From: an uncultured Prevotellaceae bacterium
GTDB taxonomy: Bacteria; Bacteroidota; Bacteroidia; Bacteroidales; Bacteroidaceae
Assembly: GCA_945787625.1 (NCBI GenBank)
Contig: CALZJL010000010.1
Location: 1 to 15,265, forward strand
Reading direction: 5' to 3'
DNA: 15,265 nucleotides
In this document: positions 1-7,169 of the stretch, in pieces
How the letters are laid out: every line of letters begins with the position of its first letter
Position numbering within the stretch: the stretch's first letter is position 1
Position numbers and translations under genes: made by a program
The notes under the pieces: generated by a model
The model's database searches: none
Told to the model about the DNA's origin: nothing
The model's input: only the letters and a program-made list of their open reading frames with translations

Positions 1-13
1 GCTCGCTTATTCG

Positions 14-21
14 TAACTTTG
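14..21 (+). promoter_or_regulatory. Bacteroidetes-type -7 promoter box for the BRCT-like gene
   Basis: TAACTTTG matches the Bacteroidetes sigma-ABfr -7 consensus TAnnTTTG. Only 8 nt separate it from the ATG at 30, so transcription should begin within a few bases of the start codon. The -33 element would lie outside the window. Confidence 0.6.
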
Positions 22-29
22 CAATCAGT

Positions 30-791
30 ATGGTAGAACAGCTTGATCTTTTTTCTGACTTTGACTTGGAACAAACGCCTGAGTGCCCTATCATCGGGCG
101 CGAGGTGGTGCTTGCTGGCGACTTTCCACAGGGGCGTCAGGCCATGCGCAGTACCTTGCTCAAGCTCGGAGCGTCAAAGGTCAGATACGACAGGCCTTCG
201 CGTACTACGCACGCCATCGTCGTGGGCGAGAATGCTCCAGCCGAGACCATCAATTATGCCAAGCTCTACCGCCACGATGGCTACAATATCCAGCTGCTCA
301 CTATTGTCGACATACAGCGGATAAAGGACGGAGACTACGCTTCGTATCATATCCCCGAGCAAATTGTCAAGAACTTGCACGTCAGCGCAGAGACCGTGTG
401 GTGGCAGATGCCTGAGATTGCCAACCTCAAGACTCAGCGTGCTGCAAGCCCTGTCGACTTGCGCTCTGCCCCAGCTCCTCTCTACGGCAAGGAAATTTTC
501 CTGCACGAAAGCATCTTCGACTGCGTGCCTTCCCTCTACCAAGAGATAGGCAATCGCGGCGGTTATGCCAATGTCACCATCGACGACGACACGGACGCCA
601 TCGTGATACCTCGCTCTCTGCCGAAGGAGATTTGTCAGGCTGTAGAGGACTACTACAATCGTTCGAAGTCTGTGAGTTTCAATGTCCCGTTTATCATACT
701 CGAAGAACTAACAGAATATCTTTCAATACAAAATCCAGAATATGGCACAGCAAAAACAGAAACAGGTTCAGATACAGTTCAAACTCGTTGA
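30..791 (+). CDS. Tandem BRCT-like protein with an N-terminal clamp-binding-type motif
   Basis: Probable DNA-replication or repair accessory protein of 253 aa; I do not recognise a named gene. Residues ~21-100 resemble a BRCT domain: a hydrophobic strand (VVLAGDF), a helix ending KLGA, then a THAIVVGENAP segment like the TDYLVVGE strand of NAD-ligase and exonuclease BRCTs. Residues ~150-235 look like a second, more divergent copy (YGKEIFL, DAIVIP, FIILEELTEYL). Residues 4-8 are QLDLF, the canonical beta-sliding-clamp-binding pentapeptide. No exonuclease or ligase domain is visible, so this is not a complete DnaQ or LigA. It is first in a four-gene operon and its last 50 nt overlap the next gene in another frame. 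The start follows a promoter box closely. The reading frame stays open to the window edge, so a longer upstream form is not fully excluded. BRCT assignment moderately sure; function inferred. Confidence 0.65.
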   Translation: MVEQLDLFSDFDLEQTPECPIIGREVVLAGDFPQGRQAMRSTLLKLGASKVRYDRPSRTTHAIVVGENAPAETINYAKLYRHDGYNIQLLTIVDIQRIKDGDYASYHIPEQIVKNLHVSAETVWWQMPEIANLKTQRAASPVDLRSAPAPLYGKEIFLHESIFDCVPSLYQEIGNRGGYANVTIDDDTDAIVIPRSLPKEICQAVEDYYNRSKSVSFNVPFIILEELTEYLSIQNPEYGTAKTETGSDTVQTR

Positions 792-1251
792 TGTCCGTCA
801 GGTACAGTTTGTCACTCTTTGCAACGAGTGGCCCGAGGGCGAAATGCAGATTGGAAACCAGATTAATTTCAATTCCGACACGGAGAAGCGCATCGTGCGC
901 TGCTTGCTTAACGTGGAGTTCAAGAAGAACGACATCACGCAGATGATCGTCAGCGTGGAGAGCGTCTATGAGTTCTCGCGCGAGAGCTGGTCTGCCCTCT
1001 ACAATCTCAATGAGGACGGCTGGATTTTGCCTCTGGGGCTCGTCCACCACATAGCCGATGTCACCATCGGGGCAACACGAGGCATTCTCTCTGCCCGATG
1101 CGATGATGCAGGCTTCCCCCGCGCCTTGCTCCCTCTCATGAATCCTGCTGACTTCATTCGCAACGACCTACATATCAAGCGTCAGGTGGCTCAGCCTAAC
1201 GCTGAGTCGGCCGACTCTCAGGATATGCCTACGCCCAAGGCTGAAGCATGA
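742..1251 (+). CDS. SecB-like small cytosolic protein (tentative)
   Basis: A 169-aa soluble protein with no signal peptide or membrane segment. The middle (residues ~40-140) has the alternating strand pattern of SecB-fold proteins. The segment ATRGILSAR...FPRALLPLMNP (~111-134) resembles the 'ARG-hydrophobic ... LP-x-N' region of SecB-like proteins, where a helix follows the beta-sheet. If so, it could be a chaperone holding unfolded substrates or a toxin-antitoxin-type SecB relative, but no toxin gene is adjacent. The last ~25 residues (Q, P, S, D, K-rich) look disordered. ATG at 742 is chosen because the folded region starts only about 13 residues later (FKLVDVRQ) and the next Met would delete it. 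It overlaps the BRCT-like gene by 50 nt and the PHP gene by 4 nt (ATGA), implying translational coupling. That it is a real gene is fairly sure; the family is a guess. Confidence 0.55.
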   Translation: MAQQKQKQVQIQFKLVDVRQVQFVTLCNEWPEGEMQIGNQINFNSDTEKRIVRCLLNVEFKKNDITQMIVSVESVYEFSRESWSALYNLNEDGWILPLGLVHHIADVTIGATRGILSARCDDAGFPRALLPLMNPADFIRNDLHIKRQVAQPNAESADSQDMPTPKAEA

Positions 1252-1958
1252 TTAGACCACGACTCGATGTCCACACGCATACCATCGTGAGCGGACATGC
1301 TTTCAGCACCCTGCAGGAGATGGTACACCAGGCTGCCCACTTGGGGCTGGACATACTTGGCATCACGGAGCATGCCCCGGGCATACCGGGGACGTGCGAC
1401 CCTATATATTTCCGCAACATTCACGTCGTGCCCCGACAGCTTGAGGGTGTGCGGCTGATGCTCGGTGCAGAGCTCAACATACTCGACACCGAGGGTCATC
1501 TTGATCTCGACGAGAATTACTACAAGCTGCTCGATCTGAGGATAGCCGGCATACATGTCCTGTGTTGGAAAGGAGGTACGCGCGAGGAGAACACCCACGG
1601 CATGATTCAAGCCATACGCAATCCGTGGACTCAGATCATCAGCCACCCTGGCGACGGTACTGCCGAGCTCGACTTCGCCCCGATAGTCCAAGTTGCTGGA
1701 GAGACGCGTACTCTGCTCGAGATCAACAACAGCAGCCTCATACCCTCGCGCGGCAAGCTTCAGGCGCGTGCGAACAACATTGAGATTCTGCGTCTCTGCC
1801 GTCAGCAAGGCATACCGGTCATTCTCGGCAGCGATGCCCATATCTCATACTCCATAGCTGACTACCGCTATCTTTGGGAGCTCATAGAGGAGACTCACTT
1901 CCCTGACGAACTCATTCTCAACGATAAGCCTGATGAGTTTCTTCAATACATTTCTTGA
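1248..1958 (+). CDS. PHP-domain phosphatase, YcdX type
   Basis: A 236-aa stand-alone PHP-domain metal-dependent phosphoesterase, the usual length of the YcdX family. All nine expected metal ligands are visible: H9 and H11 in DVHTHT, H17, H42 in TEH, E75 in GAELNI, H103 in AGIHV, H133 in SHP, and D196 and H198 in GSDAH. In characterised YcdX these hold a trinuclear (zinc) centre; the natural substrate is unsettled. No polymerase, histidinol or tyrosine-phosphatase accessory domain is present, though histidinol-phosphatase activity cannot be excluded by sequence alone. It sits between the SecB-like gene (ATGA overlap) and comF (26-nt overlap). Fold and active site are secure; substrate unknown. 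Confidence 0.9.
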   Translation: MIRPRLDVHTHTIVSGHAFSTLQEMVHQAAHLGLDILGITEHAPGIPGTCDPIYFRNIHVVPRQLEGVRLMLGAELNILDTEGHLDLDENYYKLLDLRIAGIHVLCWKGGTREENTHGMIQAIRNPWTQIISHPGDGTAELDFAPIVQVAGETRTLLEINNSSLIPSRGKLQARANNIEILRLCRQQGIPVILGSDAHISYSIADYRYLWELIEETHFPDELILNDKPDEFLQYIS

Positions 1959-2637
1959 CCTCGTTCTGCCCCGTCGCTGTGCGATATGCGACCGCGAGCT
2001 CACGTCTGAAGAACTTCATCTGTGCAACATCTGCCTCGTCGACCTGCGCCCTATCCGCTGGGACAGTACTGACGACAATCCTGCGATTCGTACGCTTTGG
2101 GGGCTCAACGATGTAGAGAGGGCTGGTAGTGCCCTCGTCTACGGCCATAGCCTACCCCACTTCTCCGTTTTCATTCACTTCAAGTATGGACACTATCCCC
2201 AGCTGGCACGCCACATCACGCGTCATCTCTTTCCGTACTGGCAGGACAGGGGGCTCGCCGATGGGGTGGACTATATCGTGCCGATACCCTTGCATTGGCG
2301 ACGCCGTCTCAGCCGCGGCTACAATCAGTCCGAATGGATAGCACGAGGCGTCAGCGATGTCACGGGGATTCCTGTCAACACCCACATACTCAGGCGTATC
2401 CGCAACAATCCTACTCTGACTCATATCAGCGCCGACGAGCGTCAGAAAAACACTAACCACATCTTTGGCATCTCAGCCCGTTGCCCCGTGCTCGACCATC
2501 GCACCATACTCCTCGTCGATGATGTCCTCACTACGGGGGCGACTCTCACAGATGGTATCCGTGCCATTCACGACAAGTATCCTAATGCCCATATCAGAGT
2601 CTTCACCCTCGGCTTTACACAAAGCGACTCACGCTAA
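1933..2637 (+). CDS. comF: ComF-family phosphoribosyltransferase-like protein
   Basis: A 234-aa ComF family protein (amidophosphoribosyltransferase-like), related to competence protein ComFC, which is needed for DNA uptake in Gram-positive bacteria and Haemophilus-type systems. An N-terminal zinc ribbon has C16-x2-C19 and C31-x2-C34. A type I PRTase core follows: VPIPLHWRRRLSRGYNQ in the middle, and the PRPP-binding loop ILLVDDVLTTGAT at residues 192-204. No signal peptide, so cytosolic. The start at 1933 places the usual FLDLVLPRRC lead directly before the zinc ribbon, although this overlaps the PHP gene by 26 nt. The stop codon lies inside the end of the convergent phosphatase-fold gene (4-nt overlap). 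Family sure; role in competence in this organism is inferred and could equally be unrelated to DNA uptake. Confidence 0.88.
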   Translation: MSFFNTFLDLVLPRRCAICDRELTSEELHLCNICLVDLRPIRWDSTDDNPAIRTLWGLNDVERAGSALVYGHSLPHFSVFIHFKYGHYPQLARHITRHLFPYWQDRGLADGVDYIVPIPLHWRRRLSRGYNQSEWIARGVSDVTGIPVNTHILRRIRNNPTLTHISADERQKNTNHIFGISARCPVLDHRTILLVDDVLTTGATLTDGIRAIHDKYPNAHIRVFTLGFTQSDSR

Positions 2638-3575
2638 AAGTCAAAATCTGCTATCAGGGGCAGATGGTCGCTGAGTCCGCCCATATAGAAGGTGCCGCCA
2701 TAGGTACGGCGCGGCATCTTGCCGTCCTGGCGCATCAGCCACTCATATCTGCACTCCCTCGCCTCACCCTGTACAACGGGGAGCAAGTCTTCGCTCACCA
2801 GGATATTGTCCAAATAGCCCCATAGGCCACGAAAGCAGTAAGTGCCCCGCTCGCCACGAAGCGTCTTCCTGTCGGTGGTCAGGATGCTCCTCACGCCCTT
2901 GATTACGTCGAACGCCGCATCGCGAGGCTCGGCATTGAAATCTCCGAGCACTACCACCCCCCTATGTCCTAAGGAATCTATTATCCCGTTGAGAGTGCTG
3001 AGAGCCATCTCTCTCAGCCTACGCGTCGAGGCATTGTTGTTACGACGGCTCGGCAGGTGTACCACAACCACATGGATACGACGTTCCGCCCCCACACGTC
3101 CGCTACACACAAGTATATCTCGCGTAGGGCGAAGTCCTGCCTCTTCCGAAGGCACTCTCACGCTCGTGTACGACAGGAGCGAAAACTCTCGAGGGTCGTA
3201 GAGCAGGGCCACATCTACGCCTCGTGAGTCTCTGCTGTCTGTCATGACATACCTGTAGCCCGCCTTCCACAGCGGTGTACGCTTCGTCAGATCGCGCAGC
3301 ACGGTATCGTTCTCCACCTCCTGCAAAGCCACGATAGAGGGCAGCCCCATCGCTGCGAGCGTCTGCCCGATTCCCCTCAGCTTGTGCCAATACCGCCACG
3401 AGCCCCAACCTCTCTCGGCAGAGGGCAGATATTCGTAATCCTCCTTGCCGGCGTCGTGGAGAGTATCAAACAGGTTCTCGACATTCCAGGTGGCAATACG
3501 GCAGCTTCCACTCTGGGCTATGCCGCAAAGCGAGCAGAACAATACCAGAAAAATGCTCCACATCAGACCTTTCAT
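2634..3575 (-). CDS. Exported endonuclease/exonuclease/phosphatase-fold enzyme
   Basis: A 313-aa member of the DNase I-like EEP superfamily, which cleaves phosphodiester or phosphate-ester bonds in nucleic acids, inositol phosphates or lipids. A signal peptide (K2, then hydrophobic residues ~5-20 ending CGIAQ) suggests export to the periplasm or outside. Active-site motifs are complete: WNVENLFD with N31 and E33, LQEVEN with E86, RGVDVALLY with D121, VVHLPSR with H173, GDFNAEP with D212 and N214, and SDH with D303 and H304. Its transcription unit is a single gene, with a -7 box only 5 nt before the ATG. A later start at M5 is possible but would remove the only basic residue of the signal peptide. 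Substrate unknown; scavenging nuclease is plausible because Bacteroidales secrete such enzymes. Confidence 0.87.
   Translation of the reverse strand: MKGLMWSIFLVLFCSLCGIAQSGSCRIATWNVENLFDTLHDAGKEDYEYLPSAERGWGSWRYWHKLRGIGQTLAAMGLPSIVALQEVENDTVLRDLTKRTPLWKAGYRYVMTDSRDSRGVDVALLYDPREFSLLSYTSVRVPSEEAGLRPTRDILVCSGRVGAERRIHVVVVHLPSRRNNNASTRRLREMALSTLNGIIDSLGHRGVVVLGDFNAEPRDAAFDVIKGVRSILTTDRKTLRGERGTYCFRGLWGYLDNILVSEDLLPVVQGEARECRYEWLMRQDGKMPRRTYGGTFYMGGLSDHLPLIADFDF
2646..2665 (-). terminator. Possible weak intrinsic terminator inside the 3' end of the EEP gene
   Basis: A perfect 6-bp inverted repeat, ATCTGC and GCAGAT with an 8-nt loop, is followed on the minus strand by TTTGACTTTT. It lies within the last codons of the EEP gene. 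The stem is short and the T-run is interrupted, so function is uncertain, but there is no other room for a terminator between the two convergent genes. Confidence 0.25.
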
Positions 3576-3579
3576 GCCG

Positions 3580-3587
3580 CAAAGATA
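3580..3587 (-). promoter_or_regulatory. -7 promoter box for the EEP gene
   Basis: TATCTTTG on the minus strand fits TAnnTTTG. The bases CGGC and one further base at most separate it from the ATG at 3575, so the mRNA is predicted to be leaderless or nearly so. I see no clear -33 element. Confidence 0.6.
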
Positions 3588-3609
3588 TGAATATTTCAGA
3601 AAAAATTAG

Positions 3610-3617
3610 TAAATTTG
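3610..3617 (+). promoter_or_regulatory. -7 promoter box for the topoisomerase IV A operon
   Basis: TAAATTTG fits TAnnTTTG and lies 28 nt before the ATG at 3646. Its expected -33 region falls on the -7 box of the divergent EEP promoter. The leader has no Shine-Dalgarno sequence. Confidence 0.6.
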
Positions 3618-3645
3618 TGGGCATAAGAACATCTTTTTTACCCCG

Positions 3646-6312
3646 ATGACTGACCAGACAAACTACCGCGAAGGTATCACCCACCACCTCAACCAGATGT
3701 ACCAGAACTGGTTTCTGGACTACGCTTCATACGTCATACTGGAGCGTGCCGTCCCTCACATAGGCGATGGATTCAAACCCGTACAGCGACGCATCTTGCA
3801 CTCGATGAAACGCATGGACGACGGCAGGTACAACAAGGTTGCCAATATCGTGGGGCATACCATGCAGTTTCACCCCCATGGTGATGCGAGCATCAAGGAC
3901 GCTCTCGTACAGCTCGGTCAGAAGGACCTGCTCATTGACTGTCAGGGCAACTGGGGCAATATTCTCACGGGCGACGATGCTGCTGCCGGACGTTACATCG
4001 AGGCTCGCCTGTCAAAATTCGCACTCGACGTAGTCTTCAACCCCAAGACCACAGAGTGGAAGCTCTCATACGACGGCCGCAACAAGGAGCCCGTCTCGCT
4101 GCCCGTCAAGTTCCCGCTCCTGCTGGCTCAGGGAGCAGAGGGCATCGCAGTAGGTCTGAGCTGCAAGATACTGCCACACAACGTGAGCGAGATATGCGAC
4201 GCAGCCATACAATACCTGCACGGCGAAGAGTTTCACCTCTATCCCGATTTCCCCACAGGAGGAAGCATAGATGTCAGCAGATACAACGACGGAGCGCGTG
4301 GAGGCAGCGTGCGTGTGAGAGCCAAGATAGAGAAACGCGACAACAAGACCCTCGCCATCACCGAAATACCCTTTGGCAAGACCACAGGCACGGCGAGCAA
4401 GCCCTCCACTTTTATCGACTCGATACTCAAGGCGTCAGAGAAGGGCAAAATCAAAGTGCGCAAGGTCGAAGACATGACCGCAGCCAACGTAGAGATACTC
4501 ATTCACCTCACCCCCGGCGCCAGCAGCGACAAGACCATCGACGCCCTCTATGCCTGTACAGACTGCGAGGTGAGCATCTCGCCCAACTGCTGCGTCATAG
4601 ACGAGAGGAAGCCTCAGTTTCTGAGCGTCAGCGACGTTTTGCGCCGCTCGGTCGACAACACCATGTCGCTACTGCGTCAGGAACGCCAGATACGCAAAGG
4701 CGAACTCCTCGAACAGCTCCACTTCATGAGCCTCGAACAGATTTTCATAGAGGAGCGCATCTACAAGGACAAGAAGTTTGAGAACGCCAAAACCATGGAC
4801 GAAGCCTGCGCATGGATTGACGAACGTCTCACCCCGTGGTATCCCAAGATGATCCGCGAAGTCACCAAAGACGATATCCTGCGGCTCATGGAAATCAAGA
4901 TGCAGCGCATACTCAAGTTCAACAAGGACAAGGCCGAAGAAAACATGGCACGCATACGCGAAGAACTTGCCCAAATCGAGCGCGAGCTCTCCAACATGGT
5001 CGAGGTCACCGCCGACTGGTTCCGCTTCATCAAGGAGAAATACGGCAAAGACCACCCGCGCCTCACCGAGATAAAAAACTTCGACACCATCTCGGCAGCC
5101 ACAGTAGTCGAAGCCAACGAAAAGCTCTATATCAACCGCGAAGAAGGCTTCATCGGCACCAGCCTCAAGAAAGACGAGTATATCTGCAACTGCTCCGACA
5201 TAGACGACGTCATCATCTTCTATCGCGACGGCACCTACAAGGTAGTCAAAGTTGCAGACAAGCTCTTCGTCGGTGAGACGGAGCGTTCGAAAAAAGAAAA
5301 GAAGAAAGCCGAGATTATCCACATAGCCATCTTCAAGAAGAGCGACGCCCGCACCATCTACAACGCCGTATACCGCGACGGCAAGGCCGGCAACTACTAC
5401 GTCAAGCGCTTCAATGTCACGAGTCTCACCCGCGACAAGGAGTACGACGTCACCAAAGGCACCCCAGGCAGCAAGATACTCTACTTTACCGCCAATGCCA
5501 ATGGTGAAGCAGAAATCATCAAAGTAGTGCTCAAGCCAAACGCCAAGATCAAGAAAGTCTTCTTCGACTACGACTTCTCGCTCCTCTCCATCAAGGGGCG
5601 CGCCTCGCTCGGCAACCTCCTGTCGAAAAACGAGATAGCACGCATCAGCCTCAAGAGCCACGGAGGCAGCACCCTTGGAGGTCGCAAAGTATGGTGGGAT
5701 CCAGACATCAACCGTATCAACTATGACGAGCAAGGACGCTACCTCGGCGAGTTCCAAAGCGAAGACCAGATACTCGTCATACTGCCCGACGGCGACTTCT
5801 ACCTCACCAACTTCGATGCCAACAACCATTACGAAGACCGTATCCTACGCATCGAAAAATACGACAGCCAAAAGGTTTGGACAGCAGTCCTGCACGACCA
5901 CGACCAAAACGGCTTTGCCTACCTCAAACGCTTCCCCCTCGAAGCCACCACACGCCATCAGAACTACCTCGGAGAGAACCCCGACAACCATCTGCTGCTC
6001 CTCACCGACACCCCGTGCCCACGCATACAAGTCAACATGGGAGGCAACGACGCCTCACGCGAACCCATCGTGATAGAAGCAGACGAATTTATCGGCATCA
6101 AGAGCTTCAAGGCACGAGGCAAGCGCATCACCACCTTCGACGTAGAGAGCGTCGACGAGCTTGAGCCCACACACTCCCCCGAGCCTGTCACACCAGAGGG
6201 CAACGATACAGACAACGACAACGACAATCACGAAGACCTCGACCCGTATGCAGGCAAGAGCCAGCAAGACGTAGCAGACGAGCTCAACGGACAACTACAC
6301 CTGTTCGAATGA
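3646..6312 (+). CDS. parC: DNA topoisomerase IV subunit A (type IIA breakage-reunion subunit)
   Basis: An 888-aa type IIA topoisomerase A subunit: it cuts and rejoins duplex DNA, and with the B subunit (not in the window) decatenates chromosomes. The winged-helix/tower core spans ~1-480. The catalytic tyrosine is Y117 in GRYIEARLS. HPHGD at 76-80 opens the quinolone region; A81 stands where E. coli GyrA has Ser83, and D85 keeps the acidic position. A coiled-coil segment runs ~425-455. A beta-pinwheel-like C-terminal domain (~490-835) has no GyrA box (QRRGGKG type), which favours ParC over GyrA. The tail is acidic with a DNDNDN run near 856 and ends in QLHLF (883-887), a clamp-binding-like pentapeptide. 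The start matches the usual N-terminus. Codon usage shifts to C/A-rich in the 3' half. It overlaps the next gene by 4 nt (ATGA). Family certain; ParC rather than GyrA fairly sure. Confidence 0.92.
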   Translation: MTDQTNYREGITHHLNQMYQNWFLDYASYVILERAVPHIGDGFKPVQRRILHSMKRMDDGRYNKVANIVGHTMQFHPHGDASIKDALVQLGQKDLLIDCQGNWGNILTGDDAAAGRYIEARLSKFALDVVFNPKTTEWKLSYDGRNKEPVSLPVKFPLLLAQGAEGIAVGLSCKILPHNVSEICDAAIQYLHGEEFHLYPDFPTGGSIDVSRYNDGARGGSVRVRAKIEKRDNKTLAITEIPFGKTTGTASKPSTFIDSILKASEKGKIKVRKVEDMTAANVEILIHLTPGASSDKTIDALYACTDCEVSISPNCCVIDERKPQFLSVSDVLRRSVDNTMSLLRQERQIRKGELLEQLHFMSLEQIFIEERIYKDKKFENAKTMDEACAWIDERLTPWYPKMIREVTKDDILRLMEIKMQRILKFNKDKAEENMARIREELAQIERELSNMVEVTADWFRFIKEKYGKDHPRLTEIKNFDTISAATVVEANEKLYINREEGFIGTSLKKDEYICNCSDIDDVIIFYRDGTYKVVKVADKLFVGETERSKKEKKKAEIIHIAIFKKSDARTIYNAVYRDGKAGNYYVKRFNVTSLTRDKEYDVTKGTPGSKILYFTANANGEAEIIKVVLKPNAKIKKVFFDYDFSLLSIKGRASLGNLLSKNEIARISLKSHGGSTLGGRKVWWDPDINRINYDEQGRYLGEFQSEDQILVILPDGDFYLTNFDANNHYEDRILRIEKYDSQKVWTAVLHDHDQNGFAYLKRFPLEATTRHQNYLGENPDNHLLLLTDTPCPRIQVNMGGNDASREPIVIEADEFIGIKSFKARGKRITTFDVESVDELEPTHSPEPVTPEGNDTDNDNDNHEDLDPYAGKSQQDVADELNGQLHLFE

Positions 6313-7169
6313 AGACACACCTCCTCACCCTCGCTCTCACGGCCATACTCCTCTGTGCAGCAACCCCACGAGCCAACGCACAAGAGCCCGACAGCCTCCA
6401 TATCCAAGCCACGACGCACGACCTGCGCACACACAGCTGGGCCGTAGGCACAGGCACGTCCAACCTGCTCGACACATACCTCTCGCCCCTCAACTATACA
6501 GGCATTCACGCCACCCTCCTACGCGAGACCCTACGCATGACCCGCCATTGCCACCACCGCCTGTCGTTCCAGACGCTCGTCCAAGCCACATTCGCCAGCG
6601 CCACCAATCCCAGCAGCACAGCCCACGACTATTCGGGCCGACTCTCCTACAAAGCAGCATGGCACTACAACTGGACCCCCATCAGCAACCTACGTCTCAT
6701 GGCTGGTGGCATGGCAGGAGCACACGCAGGCATACTCTACAACGACCGCAATGGCAACAACCCGGCCCAGGGACGCTTCAGCGTCGACATCGCCCTCAGC
6801 GCCATGGCCATATACCACCTCCACATACGACATCAGCGTCTCAGCCTGCGCTATCAGATCAACATGCCCATCATGGGCGTGATGTTCTCCCCACAATTCG
6901 GGCAGAGCTACTACGAGATCGGACAAGGCAGCCGCGACAACAACGCAGTCTTCACACACCCAGGCAACACGCCAGGCATCTGGCATCAGCTCACCGTAGA
7001 CGTCCCCATAGGCAAGGCCACCACCCTGCGCGCAGGCTACCTCAGCGACATAACCCAGAGCCACACCAACTCAATCAAGACACACGACTGGTCACACACC
7101 TTCATGATAGGCCTCGTCAAGCACTTCGTAAAAGTCAAGAAACAATACCGCACAAATGGCATACTCTAA
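6309..7169 (+). CDS. DUF3316 family envelope protein
   Basis: A 286-aa exported protein of the Bacteroidetes-restricted DUF3316 family, judged from the GTGTSNLLDTYLSPLNYTG segment just after the signal peptide and the LRETLRMTR stretch. The signal peptide covers residues 1-24, cleaved after ANA before Q25. The remainder alternates short hydrophobic/polar strands with many aromatic and Gly residues (SYKAAWHYNW, LSLRYQINM, TTLRAGYLSD, HTFMIGLVKHF), as expected of a small outer-membrane beta-barrel. Function unknown. It shares the operon of the topoisomerase (ATGA overlap) and overlaps the S41 gene by 14 nt, so co-translation is likely, but no functional link to DNA topology is evident. Family recognition is from memory of the motif. 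Confidence 0.72.
   Translation: MKTHLLTLALTAILLCAATPRANAQEPDSLHIQATTHDLRTHSWAVGTGTSNLLDTYLSPLNYTGIHATLLRETLRMTRHCHHRLSFQTLVQATFASATNPSSTAHDYSGRLSYKAAWHYNWTPISNLRLMAGGMAGAHAGILYNDRNGNNPAQGRFSVDIALSAMAIYHLHIRHQRLSLRYQINMPIMGVMFSPQFGQSYYEIGQGSRDNNAVFTHPGNTPGIWHQLTVDVPIGKATTLRAGYLSDITQSHTNSIKTHDWSHTFMIGLVKHFVKVKKQYRTNGIL

Noticed and set aside
3576..3645. dif or other recombination site near the skew change
   Set aside because: No 28-bp imperfect palindrome resembling a dif site was found here; the region is explained by two promoters.
4669..5829. Minus-strand open frame of 386 codons inside parC
   Set aside because: Val/Glu/Asp-rich antisense reading caused by the codon bias of parC; no promoter or domain.
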